Positions 9,077-16,772 of a stretch of 56,734 bases of DNA are shown here, in pieces (the stretch's first letter is position 1; each line of letters begins with the position of its first letter). This stretch comes from Thiocapsa roseopersicina (GTDB taxonomy: Bacteria > Pseudomonadota > Gammaproteobacteria > Chromatiales > Chromatiaceae), in the NCBI RefSeq assembly GCF_900106925.1, contig NZ_FNNZ01000025.1, positions 1 through 56,734 on the forward strand, read 5' to 3'. The position numbers and the translations under genes were made by a program. The notes under the pieces are model-generated. The model was not told the origin of the DNA and searched no databases. It saw only the letters and a program-made list of their open reading frames with translations.

Positions 9077-9167
9077 AGAACAAGGATCCGGAAGGTGAAC
9101 ACCATTGGGCACGCCTACCGCAAGATCCGACGGACGACTCCGCGGTTCTCGCGGACCATGGGGTGAC

Positions 9168-9520
9168 ATGATGGTCAAGGCAGAGCGAATCGCAGTCATC
9201 GGCTCCGGCATGGCCGGGCTCGCCTGTGCGCGGCGCCTGACCGATGCCGGATGCATGCAGATCGTGTTCGACAAAGGCCGATGGTTCGATGGGCAACTGG
9301 CCACGTGGCGGGCGCCGGACGGTCGGAAGTTCGATCACGGTGCGCAATGCATCACCGCGACATCATTGCTCTTCCAACACTGCTGAAACAGGCAGGAACC
9401 CCAGGGGCTGTCTCGGTCTGGGCCGACGGGTCGCTTCACCCGCATCTCCATCTCGTGGGCACGCCCGGCATAACTGGACTGGCGAAGTATATGGCTTGCG
9501 GCCTCACTGCGTCGCCACAT
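9168..9520 (+). pseudogene. Renalase-like FAD-dependent oxidoreductase, truncated remnant
   Basis: The sequence begins with a good dinucleotide-binding motif (RIAVIGSGMAGLACARRL) and TWRAPDGRKFDHGAQ, as in renalase-like FAD amine oxidoreductases, but this frame stops at 9384-9386. A second frame then carries TPGAVSVWADGSLHPHLHLV followed by GTPGITGLAKYMACGL, which corresponds to the segment expected about 40-60 residues later. The remaining two thirds of the family (normally over 300 residues) is missing, and the dynamin operon starts from the other strand at 9504. This looks like a host gene cut when the dynamin block arrived or rearranged. Confidence 0.68.
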
Positions 9521-11597
9521 CCGAAAAAGGGCTTTGAACTGGTCCCGTAATCTCTGGTTCAGGAACGCGTGCCCCGTCACAGCATGCCCCGAGGAGCCTC
9601 TCGCTAGCGTTCTCCTCGGTGAGATCACCGGGTGGCAGCGGTCCATATTTACTCGACAGCCGAGTGAGCTCGTCGTTCCAAGTGAACCCGAACACCGTGT
9701 ACATGCCTGCGTCCTGGATGCGTTGTTCCCTAGTTCTCACGGCCAGGTAGCGACAGCGTAGACCGGGGTTATCGCGGTCTTGCAGGAGTTCCTTCCTCAG
9801 TAGAGCAGAAAGCTCTTCTCTAATTGATTTGCTGAACGGTCCTTTAGGGTAGCGCCTCAGAAAGTCCTCATAGGCCGCAACCGTTCTCAGTTCTTGGGTC
9901 TTGCACCAACAAGCGTCCCGGCGCGCAAGTGGAGCCAATTCCATGAGCAACGCCGCAATCTCAGGTGGACCGTTCTCCGGATCCCCAAGACATCGATACC
10001 ACCGAACTGTCGATTGCAACTTCGGATAATCCCCCTGTCCTAGCGTCGTACGCATCTCTTCGAGCAGTTCCACGTCCAACTGAAACAGTAGAAGTCGGGC
10101 CACAATTCGATCGAGGTTGGAGTTGTCGGTCACCCACCGCGGTATACAGTGTCTCTTTCTCCTCTGGATTTTCTCGCAGAGTGTGACGGCGCATTCCCAT
10201 CCGCGCTGTATCGCGGCGTAATCCGAATTCCCGGCCTCGGAACACATCAGCAAAACACGGTTGCGGTAAATCTCGCGGATGATGTTCATCGCCGATTTGT
10301 CGTGTCTCGCACGTCGAGCGAGGTCGAACAAGTCCGAACGATTGATCTCGATTCCGCGCCAAGTCAAAGGCTTTCCTGGAGCCAGGATGGTCTGGAGATA
10401 GATCACCCGCTCGTCGGGAGTGAGAGCGCCATTCTCCATGAGACGATCCACGGCATCTGCAAGGATTTCCTCACCAATGTCAGTGCGCAGCCAAGCGGTG
10501 ATGCGTCCGTCCCCAAGACCCGCCAACGCGTCTTCCCATCCGCCTGCCACCGCATAGGCCAGGTCGTACGCGGTCCAACAATCCTCGCCACCGAGCCGGT
10601 AAGGAATATGCGATTTGAGCGTCCGGTCGCCGAACTGATCAATGAAAGCGGCAACTTGTTCTATCCTCTCGCGGGCGAGGAGACTCGGTCGCCGATGCCG
10701 CACCTCACCGTAGCTCGGAAGGATGTGCTCGTTGAGATAGGTGCGTAGCTCCCGGAAACCCGGATCACTGTCCCTGGTCTTCAAGTCGTTCTTGGCCGAG
10801 ACCAGAAAAACTGCGTCCGCATCGTCGCCTATTTTCTCCTTCTTGTCGGCCAGAACCTCCGCTCGTTCGTCGTCGTCGAGTAGGTCCGCATAGTTGACGA
10901 CCGCCAGCACGCGGTTCCCAGGGTTGCCACGGCGAAAGGCCCGCAGGGCCGTCAGATCCAGTTGACGAGGTCCTTCCAAGTGCATCACCCAGAGCAGGAC
11001 GTCCGCGTCGTCGATCAAGGGTTGGCTGACACGATCGTCTATTGTTGAGAAGTCCAGCCCCGGCGTATCAATCAAGGCCACCCACTTCAGAAAGGAATGG
11101 TCTGGATAGAAAACGTCTATCCGTTCGATGACGTCCCGGTGTTGCTCACCAAGCTCCTTGATCTTGCTATGCACAAAGTCCGCATTTGGGTAATCGTGTG
11201 GCAACTGCCATGGGGCGCGTCCATCCAGGAAGAGGACGCGAATCCTGCGATACGGTCCCCCGACGATACGATTGATCGTGACGGTCTCGCGGGTGACATT
11301 CACCGGTAACCAATGCTCGCCCAGAAACGCATTAATCAGCGTGGACTTACCCGCGTTCCAATCCCCCGCCACCACCACTGTGACTTGGATCTCGGAAATC
11401 CGGCGAAAGGTCCGGCAGATCTCATCGAGCAGCGTTTGACGCTCCGTCTCAACGCCTGGATCCGCGAAGCGGAGCGACTTTAACAGCCTCTCCGCATCCG
11501 CTAGACGCCGAACCTGGACGTTGTCACTGAAGGGGAGATCACCGTACTCCTCATCCGCTCGCGTCTTGAACAAACGTTCGACCCAGTGCGTGCCCAT
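9504..11597 (-). CDS. Dynamin-like GTPase, third gene of the operon
   Basis: A 697-residue GTPase with a dynamin/Era-type G domain: P-loop GDWNAGKS at 78-85, switch-II DTPG at 177-180, and a G4-like NYAD at 235-238 (usual NKxD changed at the Lys). The C-terminal 350 residues are helical, rich in Cys/Arg/Trp, with no clear membrane segment, so this partner is probably soluble or peripheral. ATG at 11597 follows the upstream stop directly (TGA GTG ATG), showing translational coupling; GTG at 11600 is an equally coupled alternative. Bacterial dynamins form GTP-driven assemblies on membranes; this protein probably acts together with the two upstream GTPases. Which of the Leo-family subunits it matches cannot be settled by eye. 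Confidence 0.83.
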   Translation of the reverse strand: MGTHWVERLFKTRADEEYGDLPFSDNVQVRRLADAERLLKSLRFADPGVETERQTLLDEICRTFRRISEIQVTVVVAGDWNAGKSTLINAFLGEHWLPVNVTRETVTINRIVGGPYRRIRVLFLDGRAPWQLPHDYPNADFVHSKIKELGEQHRDVIERIDVFYPDHSFLKWVALIDTPGLDFSTIDDRVSQPLIDDADVLLWVMHLEGPRQLDLTALRAFRRGNPGNRVLAVVNYADLLDDDERAEVLADKKEKIGDDADAVFLVSAKNDLKTRDSDPGFRELRTYLNEHILPSYGEVRHRRPSLLARERIEQVAAFIDQFGDRTLKSHIPYRLGGEDCWTAYDLAYAVAGGWEDALAGLGDGRITAWLRTDIGEEILADAVDRLMENGALTPDERVIYLQTILAPGKPLTWRGIEINRSDLFDLARRARHDKSAMNIIREIYRNRVLLMCSEAGNSDYAAIQRGWECAVTLCEKIQRRKRHCIPRWVTDNSNLDRIVARLLLFQLDVELLEEMRTTLGQGDYPKLQSTVRWYRCLGDPENGPPEIAALLMELAPLARRDACWCKTQELRTVAAYEDFLRRYPKGPFSKSIREELSALLRKELLQDRDNPGLRCRYLAVRTREQRIQDAGMYTVFGFTWNDELTRLSSKYGPLPPGDLTEENASERLLGACCDGARVPEPEITGPVQSPFSDVATQ

Positions 11598-11600
11598 CAC

Positions 11601-13424
11601 TCAAGCGACCTTTGGAAGCAGGGTATCAAGCCGCCGTGTGATGTCGTTCAGCCTTTGTTCCTCGCTACGCATCGTGCTGATACGTGTGTCCAAGGTCGTG
11701 AGGTCGGTCTCGGCGATCAGAAACTCCAATGCCTTTCTCTCTTGGGACACGCGTTCCTCGGCTTGCTGCCACACCGCATCGATGTACTGACCCAACTGTT
11801 CTCCAAGATGTGATTCTATTGCAACGAAATCCTTATCCAGGCTCTGCCTTGCAGACGCGATCCATGCCTCGCGCTTCTGCCGTTTCCTGGTCTCCCGATA
11901 CTCGCCGCTTCCCCAAAAAATCGCCGCGCCTGCTAGGATAACGGGAATTGCCCAAGGTGACAGTGCCCCAGCAAAGAGAGTCGTCAGGCTCGTTCCACCG
12001 AGGCCAAACCAAGGGACCGGGGTAGCCATCGCGACTTGCAGAGCAATTAAGACATTCCCTCCACCAACCGCGATAGCACCGAGACCCGCAGCCTTTCCAG
12101 CATTCGAGATCAGTTCGTCGGGGATGCCGGTATTGCTCGCCCCTAGTTCCTTAAGGCTCGGGGCGTCAATGCTTGCCAGTTTTCCGATGCGATACTGAAG
12201 CGCCTTCCTCGCACTGTGTTGGACATGGGTGGTCACACCAGCGATGCCATCAGCAAAAGCCATGGCCAGGTCAGTACCAATCACCTGGACGCTTGCGCCC
12301 TGCTGATCGAGCGATTTGAGCTCCCTAAGGCAACGATCTCGTAGATCGCTGATCAGCCGATTAAGCTCCTCTGTGAGATCGATCCGAAGATCGTTTAATC
12401 TTTCACGCTCATGGTGCAAACGTTCGGCCAAGGCACGCAGTTTGTCCCCCGCGATGCGCAGCTGATCGTCATCTCCGGCCTTCTTCGCCTCATAGCCGGT
12501 CAGCGTCTGCCGGCAGTCCATCGACCAAACATGCAGGCGCCCTCTCAGCCATTCAGCGTGGCTTTGGAGAATCTCGCTCAATCGTTCTTCAGTGACGAAA
12601 TGCACCAATCGCTCGCGCAGCGTCTCTAGACCCTCACCGGTCTTGGCCGAGACGGCGAAGATGCGTTCCGCGACCCGTATCTCGCTCTCTCGATACAGGG
12701 CACCGAAGCGCTGGTTCAAATCCTTAAGGACCATCTCCTGTTCTTCAGGAGACCGCGCATCCGCCTTGTTCACCACCAAGAAAACCTTTTTGCCAGTCCT
12801 TGCCAGATGCTGCTCAAGGAACCGGCGCTCCGAGTCGGTTAAAGGCTGGGTCATACTCAGGGTCATGACGACAGCGTCGCTGCTCTTGATCGCCTTGTAG
12901 GTTTGATCAATGAAGCGGTCGTCGATGTCCTCGGTCCCGATGGTGTCTAAGAGTTGAACGCCTTCCCGGAAAAATTGACCGTTCGGCCAATCGAGCTGGA
13001 AGTAACCCGATTCATGACCTGCAGGGGAACCCAGGTGCGTGGTGTGTTCCATGATCGCCGCAGCGATGGCCTTGAGCTCGCCGCCTGGTGGTACGAGGAC
13101 GTCACGATGTTCGGCGCCCTCCATGTCCGGATAGACCAACGATAATGCGGGGCTTTCGCCATAGCGGATGAGGAGCGTTCGAGCCGTCGTCGGCTTCAGG
13201 TTAAAGGTCAGAACGTCTTCGCCGAGAAACAGACGGTTGATGAGAAGAGATTTGCCCACGGAAAAACGACCGATGAAAGAGATCGTGAAGGTCTGCCCCC
13301 TCAGGCGGTTGGCCCCGCCTTCAAGCTCGGTCCGTTCCTGATCGGAGATCGCCTCGCTCGTTTGTTCGTAGAGATCGCTGTAGATGTCGAGCATCTCGGC
13401 TCGGCGTGTCAGATTGGTTGTCAT
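11601..13424 (-). CDS. Dynamin-like GTPase with membrane hairpin, second gene
   Basis: A 607-residue protein. The G domain has P-loop GRFSVGKS at 52-59, the Thr-rich switch LKPTTARTLL near 77-86, an unusual G3 of DTIG at 160-163 (Pro replaced by Ile) and a canonical G4 NKAD at 219-222. The following 200 residues are coiled-coil-like (LRALAERLHHERERLNDLR). Two hydrophobic stretches lie near residues 475-540 (GLGAIAVGGGNVLIALQVAMA and LFAGALSPWAIPVILAGAAIF), a paddle-like membrane hairpin typical of bacterial dynamins. The ATG at 13424 overlaps the upstream stop as ATGA, which fixes the start. It should bind the inner membrane and hydrolyse GTP. Confidence 0.85.
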   Translation of the reverse strand: MTTNLTRRAEMLDIYSDLYEQTSEAISDQERTELEGGANRLRGQTFTISFIGRFSVGKSLLINRLFLGEDVLTFNLKPTTARTLLIRYGESPALSLVYPDMEGAEHRDVLVPPGGELKAIAAAIMEHTTHLGSPAGHESGYFQLDWPNGQFFREGVQLLDTIGTEDIDDRFIDQTYKAIKSSDAVVMTLSMTQPLTDSERRFLEQHLARTGKKVFLVVNKADARSPEEQEMVLKDLNQRFGALYRESEIRVAERIFAVSAKTGEGLETLRERLVHFVTEERLSEILQSHAEWLRGRLHVWSMDCRQTLTGYEAKKAGDDDQLRIAGDKLRALAERLHHERERLNDLRIDLTEELNRLISDLRDRCLRELKSLDQQGASVQVIGTDLAMAFADGIAGVTTHVQHSARKALQYRIGKLASIDAPSLKELGASNTGIPDELISNAGKAAGLGAIAVGGGNVLIALQVAMATPVPWFGLGGTSLTTLFAGALSPWAIPVILAGAAIFWGSGEYRETRKRQKREAWIASARQSLDKDFVAIESHLGEQLGQYIDAVWQQAEERVSQERKALEFLIAETDLTTLDTRISTMRSEEQRLNDITRRLDTLLPKVA

Positions 13425-15073
13425 GCTTGGCCTCCCGCAACGGATGGGTTGACGCCGCCAGCCGTCAGGATGTGACTGATCCGGTCCAGCAAGATCTCCT
13501 GCTCGACGCGGGACGAGCTGTCGCGAAGCTGCCAATAGGACCGCTCCAGAGCCTCGACACCGTTGATCTGTGCTAGCGCCCGCTCGCCGACCTCGGTGAC
13601 CGTCCGCTGCACATAGTCGATCACCTGATCGCGATAGCCGTTCACGGCGCGCGCAACGATCATTTTGACGCTCTGGCGGAATGCGCCCGTCGCCATGTCC
13701 CTCAACCCTTCGACACCTCGGTCGAAAAGACCCGTTCGGTCAAACTGCGTCAGCCCCATATCGCGGGCCTTCAGCGTCAGGAAACCCAGGAGCAATGTGG
13801 GAACACTGAGCCAGCCAAAAACTGCGATCGAACCGATGGCGGCAATCGGCAACAGGTGCTCCGCACCGATCTTGGCAAGCGGTGAATCATAGGCGGGCAG
13901 TTGGATGGACAGGCCCCTCAGCAAATCCGAGGAAAAGTGTTGTGCCCCGTCCACGTCGGTCTCCAATGCGTTCAGCAGATCCTTCAAACACAATTCGACC
14001 TTTGGCTTGAAATCCCCTAGGAGCGACTCTTGGACGATGCGTTGCACTTCGCCCTTGGCCTGTAGACGCTCGAAATCCAGATCGTCAATTTGGCTTTCGA
14101 TAGTTCTGAGAGTCGCGTCGGCGGCATCGCTGAGACTGTCGATCGCAGCGCGCTGGCGGACACGATGGCTTTCACGCAGTTCGCTGCGTTGTGCGCGTTC
14201 TTTCTCGCGCGCCTCGTTGATCTGCTCTTCCAGATGCCTGGCCTTCTCCGTGTTCTGATCACGCTGCAGGGCCAATAGGGCTCGTCGGCGGTCGACCTCC
14301 TGGGGTATCTGAATCGTCAGTTGTTTCCGCAGCCGCGCGCGTCGCTCCATCAGTAGGCCCGGCTGGCGTTCGCGCAGTAGTCTGTACAAGGCCCCCTTGA
14401 ATACCTCGATCTCGTTCGGTTCGCGGACAGAGACCAGGAACAGGCGGGTGGACGCCGCAGCGCCGAACTGCTCTCGGTAACGGTCCTCGATCTCCGATCG
14501 CTGGACGGAAGATTCCAGTAGATCGGCATGGGTCACGACGAACAGGATGTCCTCCAGATTGCCCTTCGTCAGAAGAACCTGATGGATAAAATCCATCTGC
14601 GTCTGGTTGATGACGGAGCCACTCGCCTGCACGACAAAAACCACGATATCAGCCTGCACGGTCGCGGCGCGTGTCGAAACGACTTGATCTTCATCATTGA
14701 AGCCTGGCGTGTCGATGAAGACGACACCAGGCGGAATATCGACGTCCGTGAGACTGACCGCGATTTCCGCCAGATCCTCGATTGACCTGTTCAGAACATC
14801 CAGAGCCGCGGGCCCGGAAAAGGACGTGGATTGGCCCTCTAGGTCCGTCACCGTGGCCCAAGGTTCCTCCTGAGTGCTCCGAGCGATTCGGACCAATGCC
14901 CGGGTGGTCGGGGTAGGCCGCGCCGGAAGGTCAACCTCGGCGAGTGCGTTCAGAAGGGAACTTTTCCCGGCGTTCCACTCGCCGACGAAGGCGCAAATCA
15001 GATCGCCTGTAGGCGGTTGAGCCTCGACTCCGAGTGTCCGTGAAAATTCCACAAGTTGTTCAAGGTCGTCCAT
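13421..15073 (-). CDS. Dynamin-like GTPase with membrane hairpin, first gene
   Basis: A 550-residue GTPase that leads the operon. P-loop GEWNAGKS is at 31-38, DTPG at 121-124 and THAD (G4 variant) at 181-184; PTPTTRALVRI near 53-63 provides the switch-I Thr. A long charged coiled coil spans about 255-345, and a hydrophobic hairpin lies at about 408-434 (LLPIAAIGSIAVFGW, PTLLLGFLTL). The architecture is that of a membrane-remodelling bacterial dynamin. The gene overlaps the next by 4 bp, and all three are on one transcript. An AT-rich upstream region holds a TTGACA hexamer (+ strand 15142-15147 as its complement), a possible -35 element. Similar multi-gene dynamin operons (LeoABC) are linked to membrane vesicles and to phage defence. 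Confidence 0.85.
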   Translation of the reverse strand: MDDLEQLVEFSRTLGVEAQPPTGDLICAFVGEWNAGKSSLLNALAEVDLPARPTPTTRALVRIARSTQEEPWATVTDLEGQSTSFSGPAALDVLNRSIEDLAEIAVSLTDVDIPPGVVFIDTPGFNDEDQVVSTRAATVQADIVVFVVQASGSVINQTQMDFIHQVLLTKGNLEDILFVVTHADLLESSVQRSEIEDRYREQFGAAASTRLFLVSVREPNEIEVFKGALYRLLRERQPGLLMERRARLRKQLTIQIPQEVDRRRALLALQRDQNTEKARHLEEQINEAREKERAQRSELRESHRVRQRAAIDSLSDAADATLRTIESQIDDLDFERLQAKGEVQRIVQESLLGDFKPKVELCLKDLLNALETDVDGAQHFSSDLLRGLSIQLPAYDSPLAKIGAEHLLPIAAIGSIAVFGWLSVPTLLLGFLTLKARDMGLTQFDRTGLFDRGVEGLRDMATGAFRQSVKMIVARAVNGYRDQVIDYVQRTVTEVGERALAQINGVEALERSYWQLRDSSSRVEQEILLDRISHILTAGGVNPSVAGGQA

Positions 15074-16015
15074 AATGTTTCCCGAACCTGCGTTGAAAGA
15101 GCCGTTATTCGCGAAGTAGCTGTTTGTTGTAAACTCTTGAATGTCAATTCATGATTCGATTTAGGTACGTATGCCGGAATCCGAACTTAGCGTTCCGTTC
15201 ACAATCTGTTCCTTGGCAATGCCTTGCGCGGCAACTAGGGCGTGAGGTATCCAACACGTCGTTCCAGGACTTCGCCTAACGCCCGTTGAGGATCGCCCCA
15301 CCGAATGATGAACCTGGGCCGTTGTAGTCAGATATGAAGTCGAGGTTCGTCAAGCTCGGAGCCAGAAGAACTGAAACGGACGCAGAGTGACTACTAGCAA
15401 GAGGGGGAGAATGGGAGCGGTGCTGGACGCTATCGGCGTCTGCAACGTGAATGAACGATACTCGGTCGGGAACGCTACGGGCCAGCGTATGACCATTCCT
15501 CTCGCCCGTAACCGCACTCGGGGCACACCTCGGCATGAGGTTCCGGATCACTGGTCGGCAAAGCCGGCCTACAAGCGCCGGTCCAGATCCGCCGACAGTC
15601 GGCGAAAAGCACAACGCAGCGGCCGACCAATCACACATCCTTATCTGTCCAAGACTCATCGAGATCCTTCCGGCTCCATCGAATCCGTTTCCCGTCCGAC
15701 ACCGTTGTTAACGACAGGTGCTGAGAAATCGGGAAAAAATATTACTCCCAGGCATATCCGGCGGCAAGATAATGCCGCGACTGCACGCTTGTGACTCCGT
15801 GCATCGATCGAACCAAGGCTCTGAACAGCCAAGTGCTTCTGGCCTGATGATAGCGCCCCTTGGTCGGACAACAGAGCACTGCGTCACATCAGCGAGATCG
15901 GATCAAACCAGACGGCATCGAAGCGGCAACCCAACCTGGCCGGCACGGAAACCCCGTTCCAGCTTATCCCGAACTCGATCTGCCCCCGATTGGGAAAGGG
16001 CTCCCCGAAACCGCT
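15074..16015. other. Gene-poor 940-bp stretch upstream of the dynamin operon
   Basis: I find no convincing gene on either strand. The first 100 bp next to the dynamin start are AT-richer than the surroundings and probably hold the promoter. The rest has the composition of decayed high-GC intergenic DNA, with short open frames lacking coding character. Confidence 0.5.
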
Positions 16016-16321
16016 TCAGCGTTCCCGCAGCAACCACCGCCCAGATCCATAATCCGGCGTGTTGGTCCCGGGGATGGCATCGTAGACCTTGCCGTCGCGG
16101 ATGATCAGACGATCATCGGAGCCATAATCCGGCGTGCGTTTACCTGGAATCGCCGGGTAGACGACGCCGTTGCGCTCGATCAAGAGCGGCCCGCCGTAGT
16201 CGGGGGTATTGGTGCCGGGGATCGGGCGGCGAATCTCGGTGTCTGCCGATGCAAACGTTGCCGTCACGGCACCGGCAGCCACCAAGACCACACAGGACAT
16301 CAGAGTTGCGCGTCTTCGCAT
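16016..16321 (-). CDS. Exported protein with three PGxxTPDYG repeats
   Basis: The start at 16321 gives a signal peptide (MRRRATLMSCVVLVAAGAVTA, then TFASADTEI) and a mature chain of roughly 75 residues. It consists of three near-identical units, PIPGTNTPDYGGP, AIPGKRTPDYGSD and AIPGTNTPDYGSG, separated by strands such as LLIERNGVVY and LIIRDGKVYD. The regular spacing suggests a small beta-rich repeat protein. It lies 8 bp after the PilE stop on the same strand, so it may be part of the minor-pilin transcript. I do not recognise a named family. Confidence 0.65.
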   Translation of the reverse strand: MRRRATLMSCVVLVAAGAVTATFASADTEIRRPIPGTNTPDYGGPLLIERNGVVYPAIPGKRTPDYGSDDRLIIRDGKVYDAIPGTNTPDYGSGRWLLRER

Positions 16322-16328
16322 CCTCGGA

Positions 16329-16772
16329 TCACCGCCAACATCCATCCCCGAGCGTGCCGGTCGCGCTGCGGCGTCCCAAGTGATCGAGACCCATGGTCGC
16401 GCAGCGTTCGCCGTCCCGGCTGAGCTGGTTTCCGAGGGGTGTCGCGACCAGGGAGTAAGTGTCCGCTGTCACGCTCCCTGTTATGGCGTAGTGGCCATCC
16501 GTCGAGTCCATCGGAAGCCCCGGCGTACAGCCGACACTGTTGAAACGGCGCGTCTCGCCATAGCAGCTTTCCAAGCGTTCGGAGATGGCGAACAGTGCAT
16601 TCATGGCGTCGACACGGCGACTCCGGTCGAGGTGTTCCAGATAAGCCGGGACGGCAATCACGGCCAGCACCGCAAGGACGGCGACGACCATCATGAGCTC
16701 GATCAACGAAAAGCCCCACGGCGCCCTGCAGCGCTTGCGCCGGAACGGTGTTGGGAATGCCGAATCACGCAT
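16329..16772 (-). CDS. pilE: Type IV pilin-like protein PilE (minor pilin)
   Basis: A 147-residue prepilin. The leader ends APWG, with PilD cleavage expected before FSLIELMMVVAVLAVLAVIA, so the mature N-terminus carries Phe1 and Glu5 as in canonical type IV pilins. The globular part has the PilE-like spacing AISERLESCYGETRRFN with Cys pairs (SCYG, VGCTPG, ERCATM, DGCWR) that likely form the D-region disulfides. The ATG at 16772 overlaps the stop of the upstream PilX-like gene (TGATG), which fixes the start. It should be processed by PilD and incorporated at the tip or priming complex of the pilus. Confidence 0.87.
   Translation of the reverse strand: MRDSAFPTPFRRKRCRAPWGFSLIELMMVVAVLAVLAVIAVPAYLEHLDRSRRVDAMNALFAISERLESCYGETRRFNSVGCTPGLPMDSTDGHYAITGSVTADTYSLVATPLGNQLSRDGERCATMGLDHLGRRSATGTLGDGCWR

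Noticed and set aside
15270-15295. GCCTAACGCCCGTT resembles half of an integron attC site.
   Set aside because: No matching GTTAGGC partner lies within the expected distance on the same strand, and there is no integrase or cassette array.
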